From Gordonia prachuapensis (GTDB lineage: Bacteria; Actinomycetota; Actinomycetes; Mycobacteriales; Mycobacteriaceae): DNA of 64,000 bases. The notes under the pieces were generated by a model. It was given only the letters and a program-made list of their open reading frames with translations, was not told where the DNA came from and did no database searches. Position 1 is the first letter of the stretch; each line of letters starts with the position of its first letter. Where the stretch lies: contig NZ_JAZDUE010000002.1 in assembly GCF_036350515.1 (NCBI RefSeq), forward strand, positions 310,001 through 374,000, in the 5' to 3' direction. Positions 26,401-33,296 of the stretch are shown one piece after another. The position numbers and the translations under genes were made by a program.

Positions 26401-26613
26401 GCGCAGACATCCGACCCGCGGGCCCTCAACGGCGACCGTCCGGACGCCCAGGATGGGCGCAGCGGACAGCGCGATGCCTCCGGTTCCGACCGGTCGGGCG
26501 CGGCCGAGGGTCGTCGTCGCGCCACCGACCGGCACGCCCGGTCCGACAGTGACGGCGACGGCGCACAGATCAGTGTTCAGGAGCTGCTGCGGCGTAGCCG
26601 CTCGGAGAGCTGA
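23413..26613 (+). CDS. mmpL3: MmpL3-type trehalose monomycolate transporter
   Basis: 1066 residues from GTG 23413, with AAGGA upstream. It is an RND/MMPL protein that exports trehalose monomycolate across the plasma membrane, driven by protons. Two repeats of six-helix bundles each contain the paired Asp-Tyr proton-relay motif: IDYGLFIVSRF at D273-Y274 and STDYEIFLMSRM at D636-Y637. Two soluble periplasmic domains lie at about 35-205 and 420-550. Residues ~745-1066 form a long Pro/Ala/Arg/Ser-rich cytoplasmic tail, low in complexity. The neighbours trmB and NYN match the mycobacterial mmpL3 locus. A role in making the mycomembrane is expected. Confidence 0.93.
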   Translation: MFGAIGTFVFRMRFAVIAVLIALMGGLGLYGLDLGKYLSQSGWFDPTSESVAGSVVADTALGRDHRSDVILLVTPPEGTTVDDPEFGAKVENFVDDLIAQHGDIVNREDPGIIDPFYLRDQTATSQAAQATIRERTFTDDGRHAFISIGVTGNDDTTVLNNYQTIEPFFDDIPERFNLEGTTFELAGLQPVAGSMADGMDKDIHRAEVIALPLVAIMLFFIFGGVIAACLPVLIGGLTIAGSLGIMKMLAQATELNIFAQSVVTLIGLGIAIDYGLFIVSRFREELAEGYSTKAAVRRTVMTAGQTVVFSATIIVAALACLLIMPQGFLKSVAYGAIASVTLAAILSITVLPAILSILGPRIDALGLPFLRRTKTKQEIENGFWGRLAGWVMQHPVATAVPTILLLLVLTIPFGGIKFGGISEAYLPPDNPNRVAQENFDEYFPTERTEEIKLVIAYDPNDGGSGEKIQQIADEANQIPGFTKEFSPSSDGGALTGQYGDNGPQIIQMSAGLVDRNTAAPAIDDLRAIDTQGLTMWVAGTPTLTQDSIDALMSRLPLMAVLLVLVTGFLMFLQFGSLVLPIKAALMTALGLGATLGILTWIFVDGHGAEIANFTPGPLFAAVLVLIIAIIFGLSTDYEIFLMSRMVEARQKGASTTEAVRLGTAHTGRIITAAAAILVVVTGAFGLSEIVMMKYIAYGMIAALILDATIIRMLLVPSVMKMLGDDCWWAPRWMRAMQQKIGLGETILDDEPDEMRDQTVAAHNRSAGTLVAEAPTSAMRAAPRTASVAASAATAGRGSARSAEQPQRPATPPNRPTPGPSPAAPQRPARPEAPAAPTGTDPTPPSTEARPPARPTPTFSRLTKSRSDRPDTGGWRLGAGGIRLGDDAGRPAAPASPTGSSTPAAPAAPATPNAPQPPRPAPGAPQPPTPPPGGDSALGRRPSLDSTGKRPLAASLSPEGQRRAPDPRRSDSQRPGRLPMDRGLGDSTPPRTTPPVDAQTSDPRALNGDRPDAQDGRSGQRDASGSDRSGAAEGRRRATDRHARSDSDGDGAQISVQELLRRSRSES

Positions 26614-26752
26614 GCGGCGACGGGCTGTTTATCAATCGCACGCCGCCCGCTCTCAAATACCCCCTTGGCCAGGACTGGGCATAGCCCGGATGTGATCGAC
26701 CACACATAACAGCAGGATTGTCTCCCAGCACACCAACCACGGAGGCAGCCCC

Positions 26753-28123
26753 ATGAATGCACCCACGACCTGGACCGGTCCCGAGCATCGCCGCAGCGTG
26801 CTCTGGATCGTCACCCTCGCCGCGATAGCCATCGTCTTCGACGGCTACGACCTCGTCGTCTACGGCACCGTGCTGCCGACCCTGCTCGACGACCCATCCC
26901 AGCTGGGTGAGCTCAGCCCCGGCACCGCAGGCGCGCTCGGCTCGTACGCACTGATCGGCATGATGGTCGGCGCGTTCATCGCCGGCACCTTCGGCGACCG
27001 CGTCGGTCGCCGCCGGATGATGCTCATGAACATCGTGTGGTTCTCGATCGGGATGGGCGCGACCGCGCTCGCCCCCAACGTCGCCACCTTCGGCATCCTG
27101 CGATGCCTCACCGGCATCGGGATCGGCGGCCTGGTCGCCACCGTCGGCGCACTCATCGCCGAGTTCGCCCCCACCTCCAAGCGCAACCTGTTCAACGCCA
27201 TCGTTTACAGCGGTGTCCCGGCCGGCGGTGTCCTCGCCGCGGTGCTCGCACTCCTGCTCGCCGACCACATCGGCTGGCGCGGACTGTTCTGGATCGGCGC
27301 GTTGCCCCTGGTCACCCTGCTGCCACTGGCGTGGCTGAAGATGCCCGAGTCGCCGCAGTGGCTGGTCACTCGCGGACGGCTCGACGAAGCCGCCGCCATC
27401 GGCCGTCGCACCGGCATCCCGGTCGACCTCGCTCCGCAGCCCTCCGCCGACGCGCGCCCCGACGAGGTGGCGAAGGTCGGCTTCGCCGCACTAGCGTCAC
27501 GTCGGTTCCTCGTCCCCACCCTGCTGCTGGGCATGATGAGCTTCGCCGGACTGCTGTTGACCTACGGCCTCAACACCTGGCTGCCGCAGATCATGGAATC
27601 CGCCGGCTTCAATGCGAAGGGATCGTTGTCGTTCCTGCTCGTGCTCAACGGCGGCGCCATCGTCGGCGGCCTGATCGCGGCACGCCTGGCCGATCGTCGC
27701 GGCCCGCAGCGCATCGTCGCGACGTCGTTCTGCCTGGCGACCTTCGCCCTGATCTTCCTGACCCTCGGATTCCCGCTCCCGGTGCTGCTGGCCGCGGTGG
27801 CCGTCGCGGGTACCGGCACCATCGGAACCCAGGTGCTCATCTACGGGTACGTGTCGAACTTCTACCCGACGTCGGCCCGCGCCGCCGGTGTCGCGTGGTG
27901 TGCCGGGTTCGGCCGACTGGGCGGCATCGTCGGCCCGGTGATCGGTGGACTCCTGATCGGCGCGGGCATCTCGTCGAGTGCGGCGTTCTACATCTTCGCC
28001 GGGATCGCGTTGGCCGGTGCGGCGGCCACGATGCTGGTGCCGCGGGATCGGGGCGATGTCATCGCGACGGCCGACCGGCGTCCGGCGTCGGAGACGGCGG
28101 GTCTCGATACGTCACTCGCCTAG
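26753..28123 (+). CDS. MFS transporter, aromatic acid:H+ symporter (AAHS) type
   Basis: 456 residues with twelve helices. Helix 1 carries the AAHS hallmark FDGYDLVVYG (D-G-x-D). The loop 2-3 motif GDRVGRRRMM and loop 8-9 ARLADRRGPQR are clear. AAHS members (PcaK, BenK, MhpT-like) import benzoate-like or hydroxybenzoate-like acids with protons. No catabolic genes for aromatics are adjacent, so the substrate is unknown. The last codons (GLDTSLA and the stop) lie within a copy of the GGTCGAGTAG repeat, suggesting that the natural C-terminus has been replaced. Confidence 0.9.
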   Translation: MNAPTTWTGPEHRRSVLWIVTLAAIAIVFDGYDLVVYGTVLPTLLDDPSQLGELSPGTAGALGSYALIGMMVGAFIAGTFGDRVGRRRMMLMNIVWFSIGMGATALAPNVATFGILRCLTGIGIGGLVATVGALIAEFAPTSKRNLFNAIVYSGVPAGGVLAAVLALLLADHIGWRGLFWIGALPLVTLLPLAWLKMPESPQWLVTRGRLDEAAAIGRRTGIPVDLAPQPSADARPDEVAKVGFAALASRRFLVPTLLLGMMSFAGLLLTYGLNTWLPQIMESAGFNAKGSLSFLLVLNGGAIVGGLIAARLADRRGPQRIVATSFCLATFALIFLTLGFPLPVLLAAVAVAGTGTIGTQVLIYGYVSNFYPTSARAAGVAWCAGFGRLGGIVGPVIGGLLIGAGISSSAAFYIFAGIALAGAAATMLVPRDRGDVIATADRRPASETAGLDTSLA

Positions 28124-28305
28124 CGGCTCGCTCCTACTCGACCAGCGGATGAATCGTCCGCTGGTCGAGTAGCGTTTTTCCGCTGGTCGGGTGGCGTTTC
28201 TCCGCTGGTCGAGTAGCCGCGCGAGCCCGCGAGCCGGCGTATCGAGACCCCCCAACGCCCGCTGGTCGAGTAGCCGCGCGAGCCCGCGAGCCGGCGTATC
28301 GAGAC
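28100..28305. repeat. GGTCGAGTAG...GTATCGAGACC repeat cluster 1
   Basis: An inverted full copy (28100-28148) overlaps the 3' end of the MFS gene. Downstream are partial direct copies (CCGCTGGTCGAGTAG near 28158 and 28200) and two nearly identical full copies ending in GCGTATCGAGACC at about 28250 and 28305. Unit length is about 49 bp. The same family is found at 52537-52845 and 58789-58948. It fills the gap between the MFS and response-regulator genes. Confidence 0.9.
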
Positions 28306-28313
28306 CTACTCTT

Positions 28314-28976
28314 TCACTCATCCAACCCGTGTTCGATGGCATACCTGGTCAATTCGACCCGGTTCCCCAACTGGAGTTTGCGCAGCGTCGCCTGGACATG
28401 GTTCTCGACGGTCCGGTGACTCAGGGACAGCTTGCGCGCAATCTGCTTGGCACTCAACCCCTTTGCGACATACCGGAGGACCTCGGTCTCCCGCCCCGTG
28501 AGGGTGGGCCGATCGTCGGCCGGACCGGGTTCCGCCGATATCCGGCGGTACTCACCGAGGATCAACCCGGCCAGGCCGGGCGTGAACACCGCCTGACCAT
28601 CGGCGGTGGCCCGGACCGCCGCGACCAGCTCGGTCCGCGACGCGCTCTTCACCAGATAGCCACTCGCACCGGCCTTCACAGCCTGCAGCACGTCGTCGCG
28701 CTCGTCGGAGGCCGACAGCACCAGCACCCTGCTCGACGGCGACATCTCCAGCACGCCGGCGGTCGCCTCGGCCCCACTGCCGTCGGGCAATTGCATGTCC
28801 ATCAGCACCACGTCGGGCGCAACGGCAGCGGCCCGACGACGCGCCGCTCCCACCCCGTCGGCGGTCGCGACGACGTCGAATCCCTCTTCTTCCAGGTCGC
28901 GGGCAACCCCGTCACGCCACATCGGATGATCGTCGACGACCATCACCCGCAGCCGTGGTCGCTCGTCACCGGTCAT
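28314..28976 (-). CDS. NarL/LuxR-type response regulator
   Basis: 220 residues from ATG 28976, with GGGACAAGC upstream. An alternative ATG at 29000 lies further inside the kinase gene. The receiver domain has the acidic pair D15-D16 (MVVDDHP), phosphoacceptor D60 (VVLMDMQLPDGSG) and the conserved Lys in GYLVKSAS. The C-terminal LuxR HTH (LTGRETEVLRYVAKGLSAKQ, then LSLSHRTVENHV) is intact. Its start overlaps the histidine kinase stop by 11 nt, so the two are coupled. Output genes are unknown. Its stop lies 8 bp from the GTATCGAGACC repeat cluster. Confidence 0.93.
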   Translation of the reverse strand: MTGDERPRLRVMVVDDHPMWRDGVARDLEEEGFDVVATADGVGAARRRAAAVAPDVVLMDMQLPDGSGAEATAGVLEMSPSSRVLVLSASDERDDVLQAVKAGASGYLVKSASRTELVAAVRATADGQAVFTPGLAGLILGEYRRISAEPGPADDRPTLTGRETEVLRYVAKGLSAKQIARKLSLSHRTVENHVQATLRKLQLGNRVELTRYAIEHGLDE

Positions 28977-30186
28977 TGCTTGTCCCGTCTGTCGCGTCAT
29001 GGGCCCTGGCGCCCACCGGAATCGTCAACTCCCATTCTGTGCCGCCGCCCGGTTCGGAATCGAGCATTGTCGTTCCGCCGAGGGACTCGACGCGACCCAC
29101 GATCGATTTCGAGATCCCCATCCGCCCCTCCTGGCGCGCCTGGTCGAGCCGTCCCGGCGCGATCCCCACTCCGTCGTCGCGGATGCTGACAACCACGCGG
29201 TCACCGAGGTCCTCCAGCAACACGAAGGCGCGGGCGTTCGGACCCGCGTGGTCGGCGACGTTGTCGAGGGCGTTGACGACCGCCGCCCGGATCTCGCCGG
29301 CGACGCCCGCCTGCACATCCACCGCGGTCGCGGGTGCGCTGACCGAGATCCGGTCGGACGAGAAGCCGCGCAACACCGCACCGAGATCTGTCGTGCCCGC
29401 CGCGACGTCGATACCGCCGGCCTCCGACACCAGCCGCCGCAGAGCGCGTTCCTGTTCCCCGGCCAGGTCCGCGAGGTGGGTCGTCTCACCGCCGATCTCA
29501 CGGCCCTGCTTGGCGATCAGCGCCAGCACCTGCAGAACGCCGTCGTGCACCTCCCGCGACAACCGTTCGCGTTCGGCGGTGGCGGCCGCCATGCCGGCAG
29601 CCTGTGTGAGCACCGCATGCGCACGCCGCGCGATGACCGCCGCCAACCCGACCGCCATGCCGGTGGCGACGACGATGATGATCGTCGCGTTGCGCCCGAA
29701 GTTGAGGTCGAAGGCACCCTTGACGAATGCGCTGGTGCCGCCGACGAACAGACCCGCGGCGATCCCCCACACGGGTCCGGCGAGCAGCGCCACGGAGATC
29801 ACCGAGTTGACCGCCCACAGGGTCGTCGGCCAGCTCTGGTTGTTCAGCGCCCACGCCTCGGTCGCCACGTACGAGGTGGACAGCATCATCGCGCAGGCGA
29901 CCGCCACGTCCACCGCGACCCAATACCTGTTGCGGCCGAAGCCGACGTAGTAGGCGATGCCGGAGGCCAGCGTCCACGCGGTCAGGATGCCGAACAACAC
30001 CCAGGCCACACCCCGATGCAGCAGATCGTCGTTGATCGCGATCTGGAATCCGAGCGCGTACATGTAGGAGATCAGCCGGAACAGCTGCGCGGCACGCCAC
30101 AGCGGTCCCACCGGATCGCTGTCGATGATCACCGCCGGCTGCCCGGCGCGACCGGGGGCACCGCGCGGCTCAGGCGTCCCGATCAT
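28966..30186 (-). CDS. Sensor histidine kinase, HisKA_3 (NarX/DesK-like) type
   Basis: 406 residues from ATG 30186. About six hydrophobic helices (35-185) form a membrane sensor with no large external loop. A dimerisation segment follows, with phospho-accepting H214 in LSREVHDGVLQVLALI, then a HATPase_c domain with VVNALDNVADHAG (N box), IRDDGVGIAP (G1) and GRMGISKSIVGRVESLGG. HisKA_3 kinases pair with NarL-type regulators, as here. The start overlaps the AI-2E exporter stop by 17 nt, so exporter, kinase and regulator may be one transcript. The signal is unknown. Confidence 0.92.
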   Translation of the reverse strand: MIGTPEPRGAPGRAGQPAVIIDSDPVGPLWRAAQLFRLISYMYALGFQIAINDDLLHRGVAWVLFGILTAWTLASGIAYYVGFGRNRYWVAVDVAVACAMMLSTSYVATEAWALNNQSWPTTLWAVNSVISVALLAGPVWGIAAGLFVGGTSAFVKGAFDLNFGRNATIIIVVATGMAVGLAAVIARRAHAVLTQAAGMAAATAERERLSREVHDGVLQVLALIAKQGREIGGETTHLADLAGEQERALRRLVSEAGGIDVAAGTTDLGAVLRGFSSDRISVSAPATAVDVQAGVAGEIRAAVVNALDNVADHAGPNARAFVLLEDLGDRVVVSIRDDGVGIAPGRLDQARQEGRMGISKSIVGRVESLGGTTMLDSEPGGGTEWELTIPVGARAHDATDGTSNDR

Positions 30187-31540
30187 CGCCCCGCGGGTGG
30201 TCGGTCGGTTGGTCGTCGACGTCCGCGGCGGCGTCCTCCTCGGATGGCGGACGGTCCGCCGTCGCGGTGTGCTCGGCCCCCGACGTATACGACGGCCGCA
30301 GGGCCTCCACGGTCTGGGCGTGGACGGCGTCGGCGTCCTCGGCGTCGCGGTGGTCGACGCGGTCCCAGCGCGGCTCGTCGGGCGCGGCGGAGTACATCGG
30401 TTCGTCGGCTCGTTCGTGGCGACGTCGGGCACTCGGGGCACTGCCCGACAGGTGCCGGATCGCCGTGTTGGCGAACGCGATCAACGGCACGGCCAGCAGA
30501 CCACCGATGATCCCGGCCGCGACGATGCCCGCGGCGATGCTCAACACCACGGCGACGGGATGCAGCCGCACCGACCGACCCAGCAGGAACGGCTGGAGCA
30601 CATGACTTTCCAACTGCATCACGCCGACGACGATGGCGAGGGCGATGATCGCCGCGATCCAGCCCTGCGTCACCAGGGCGACCAGCACGGCCAGCGTGCC
30701 GGTCGCCAACGCACCGACGATCGGGATGAAGGCACCGAGGAAGATCAGTGAGGCCAGTGGCAGCGCCAGCGGCACGTGCAGGATCGCCAGTCCCACCCCG
30801 ATGCCGAGCGCGTCGACGAACGCGACCGCCACGGTGGCGCGGACGTATCCGACGAGGGTGGCGAAGCCGGCGGTGCCGGCCGCGTGGACCCGCGCCCGCG
30901 TCTCCGTGGGGACGGCTTTGGTGACGAAGGTCCAGATGTGGCCGCCGCCGTACAGGAAGAAGATCAGCAGGAAGAACGCGAGCAGCGCGCCGGTGACGAT
31001 CTCGGTGGCGGTGGTCGCGGTCGCGAGTGCGCCGCTGGTGACCTGGCTTTGATTGTGCTGCAGGAAGCCGGTCACGTCGTTGCCGATGTTCTGCACCTGC
31101 TCGCGGTCGATCCCGAGCGGCCCGTCGACCAGCCATTCACGGGTTCGATCGATGGTCGTGGTGATCTCGTCGGTGAGTTGCGGGATGCCGCGGATGAACT
31201 CCTGCACGACGAAGGTCAGCACCGCGGCCAACAGGCCCAGCACCACGACGATCGCCACCAGGACCGCCAGTGACCGCGGGAAGCCCACGCGGTCGAGCAC
31301 GTCGACGACCGGCACCAGCATGGCTGCGCCGAGGATGGCGAGCGCCACCGGCACCAGCACTTCCTCGAACTGGTTGAAGGCCAGGACCAGGACGTACACC
31401 GCACCGGCGATCACCAACAACCGCCACGACCATTCGGCCGTCGCTCGCACCAGGGGGTGGACTTTCTCCCGATCGGCGACTGCCACATCGTCGGACCCAT
31501 CCGACCGACGGGATCGATCGGAGGTGTCGGGATCGCTCAC
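30170..31540 (-). CDS. AI-2E family transporter (UPF0118) membrane protein
   Basis: 456 residues from GTG 31540 (GTGAGCGATCCC). About eight hydrophobic segments include LVIAGAVYVLVLAFNQFEEV near 40, the central soluble segment at about 110-170, and a late cluster with FIPIVGALATGTLAVLVAL and LESHVLQPFLLGRSVRLHP, the family's conserved region. The C-terminal ~90 residues are acidic and disordered. Members move small solutes, and many are Na+/H+ antiporters; the AI-2 name is historical. It lies 34 bp from a divergent flippase-like gene and overlaps the kinase gene downstream. Rv0205-like (recalled). Confidence 0.88.
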   Translation of the reverse strand: MSDPDTSDRSRRSDGSDDVAVADREKVHPLVRATAEWSWRLLVIAGAVYVLVLAFNQFEEVLVPVALAILGAAMLVPVVDVLDRVGFPRSLAVLVAIVVVLGLLAAVLTFVVQEFIRGIPQLTDEITTTIDRTREWLVDGPLGIDREQVQNIGNDVTGFLQHNQSQVTSGALATATTATEIVTGALLAFFLLIFFLYGGGHIWTFVTKAVPTETRARVHAAGTAGFATLVGYVRATVAVAFVDALGIGVGLAILHVPLALPLASLIFLGAFIPIVGALATGTLAVLVALVTQGWIAAIIALAIVVGVMQLESHVLQPFLLGRSVRLHPVAVVLSIAAGIVAAGIIGGLLAVPLIAFANTAIRHLSGSAPSARRRHERADEPMYSAAPDEPRWDRVDHRDAEDADAVHAQTVEALRPSYTSGAEHTATADRPPSEEDAAADVDDQPTDHPRGDDRDA

Positions 31541-31574
31541 GGGTCTCAGCCTAGCTGCGGTTATGGTGTGGGCT

Positions 31575-32753
31575 ATGTCGTCGGAGCGGCCCGCCATCGG
31601 GAGTGTGACCACGCGGCCACGCTTCTGGTGGCTGCGGTGGGTGCTCCTGGCGATCGTGGTGGCGATCCTGGCCGTCGAGATAGTGCTCATCTCCCCCAGC
31701 CTCGAGGAGGCGTGGCAGCGGATCGGCGACCTGGAGTGGGGCTGGATCGCGGCCAGCGTCGTCGCGGCGCTGCTCTCCATGGACAGCTACGCACAGGTGC
31801 AACGCGCGCTGCTCCGTTCGGCGGGCGTCCGGGTCGGACAGTGGCAGTCGTTGTCGGTGATCCTCGCGTCGAATGCGGTGAGCCAGACGATGCCCGGCGG
31901 TCCGGTGCTGTCGCCGGCGTTCGTCTACCGCGAGACCCGGAAATGGGGTGCGACACCGGTCGTCGCGTCGTGGCAGGTGGTGATGTCCGGGCTGCTCGCC
32001 GGCGTGGGCCTGGCGGTGCTGGGCTTCGGCGGCGCCCTGCTCGCCGGCGCGAAGACGAGTCCGTTCTCCGTCGTCTTCTCGGTCCTCGGGTTCATCGCGG
32101 TGGCCGTGGTGTTCCAGTACCTGGCCAGCCATCCCGAGTCGTTGCAGAGCACGTTGCTGCGGGTGATGGACTGGATCAACCAGGTGCGCAGCAAGGAGCA
32201 CGGTCACGGCCACGACCGCATCATGGAGACCCTCGAACAGCTGCGCGCCGTGCAGTTGTCCAAGCGCGATCTCGGCGTCTCGTTCGGGTGGAGTCTGTTC
32301 AACTGGGTCGCCGACGTCGCCTGTCTGGCCTTCGCGTGCTGGGCGGTCGGCGCGCATCCGAGTATCGCCGGCCTGATGGTCGCCTACGCGGCCGGGAAGG
32401 CCGTGGGCACGGCGGTGCCGCTTCTGCCCGGCGGGATCGGTGTCGTCGACGCCGTCCTCGTGCCCGCGCTCACGTCCGCGGGAATGCCCGCGGCCGACGC
32501 CATCACGGCAGTCCTGGTGTATCGCGTGATCAGCTACATCCTGATCGCGGCCATCGGCTGGGTCGTGGTGCTGTTCATGTTCCGCAGCTCGTTCCGCACG
32601 GACGAGACGCTCGAGGAGGAACTCGACCGCGACCTCAGCACTGGGGATCGGGGGGCCGGCGACCGGGCGGACGTCACGCCGGAATCCGACCCGGGCCGTG
32701 ATCGCGACGCGGACCGGGATGATGGTCCCCGGCCCGACGACCAGCTACCGTAG
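31575..32753 (+). CDS. Lysylphosphatidylglycerol synthase TM region-like (UPF0104) membrane protein
   Basis: 392 residues from ATG 31575; ATG 31563 is possible. About eight helices include the family-typical VSQTMPGGPVLSPAFVYRE (about residue 100) and GKAVGTAVPLLPGGIGVVDA (about 275-295), the P-G-G-[IL]-G motif. It lacks the C-terminal soluble synthase domain of MprF, so it is a flippase-like membrane domain only. Its polar tail is acidic. Likely cotranscribed with the DUF3054 gene 7 bp downstream. The substrate is probably a lipid, but this is unknown. Confidence 0.8.
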   Translation: MSSERPAIGSVTTRPRFWWLRWVLLAIVVAILAVEIVLISPSLEEAWQRIGDLEWGWIAASVVAALLSMDSYAQVQRALLRSAGVRVGQWQSLSVILASNAVSQTMPGGPVLSPAFVYRETRKWGATPVVASWQVVMSGLLAGVGLAVLGFGGALLAGAKTSPFSVVFSVLGFIAVAVVFQYLASHPESLQSTLLRVMDWINQVRSKEHGHGHDRIMETLEQLRAVQLSKRDLGVSFGWSLFNWVADVACLAFACWAVGAHPSIAGLMVAYAAGKAVGTAVPLLPGGIGVVDAVLVPALTSAGMPAADAITAVLVYRVISYILIAAIGWVVVLFMFRSSFRTDETLEEELDRDLSTGDRGAGDRADVTPESDPGRDRDADRDDGPRPDDQLP

Positions 32754-32759
32754 GGGACC

Positions 32760-33224
32760 ATGTCGAGGCCACCCACTGTCGCACCGGCCGACGCCCCGGC
32801 ATCTCCGGGGCGCACACTGCCGATGCCGGTGGTCGCGCTCATCGATCTCGTCGCGATCACCGTGTTCGTCCTCATCGGCCGGTCGAGCCACGAAGAAGGC
32901 CTCGCGGTCTCCGGGGTTCTGCAGACGCTCTGGCCGTTCGCCGTGGGCGCAGCCGCCGGATGGTCGATCGCCTACGTGTTCTCCCACGCCTGGTCCAGCG
33001 ACTGGTTCGGCCACGATTTCCGACCCGAACGAATCGCGCCGGCCGGGGTGATGATCTGGTTCTGCGCGGTGGCGATCGCGATGATCCTGCGCTATCTGCT
33101 GCACCAGGGCGTCGCGGTCAGCTTCGTCATCGTCGCAACCATCACGCTGGGAGTGTTCCTGCTGGGTTGGCGCGCCCTGTTCGTGCTGGCCCGCCGCCGA
33201 TCAGCCGTCTCGCGCGCCGACTGA
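32760..33224 (+). CDS. DUF3054 small membrane protein
   Basis: 154 residues with four hydrophobic helices. It includes the family's VVALIDLVAITVFVLIGRSS (first helix, with the D and the G-R-x-S/H ending) and FAVGAAAGW, then two later helices. DUF3054 proteins of about 120-150 residues are widespread in actinobacteria and of unknown function. The start is 7 bp after the upstream membrane protein, so the two probably share a transcript. The flanking space (33225-33296) is short and shows no clear terminator. Confidence 0.8.
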   Translation: MSRPPTVAPADAPASPGRTLPMPVVALIDLVAITVFVLIGRSSHEEGLAVSGVLQTLWPFAVGAAAGWSIAYVFSHAWSSDWFGHDFRPERIAPAGVMIWFCAVAIAMILRYLLHQGVAVSFVIVATITLGVFLLGWRALFVLARRRSAVSRAD

Positions 33225-33296
33225 GCTACCGCGCGCGCAGCTTCACGCGCGGATGCTCGTTGAGTGCGCGATGACCCACCCGCACGAACGGACGGG

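Noticed and set aside
28158..28305. CRISPR array in the repeat cluster
   Set aside because: The repeats are degenerate, abut with no unique spacers of even length, and there are no cas genes; the same family occurs at other gene ends.
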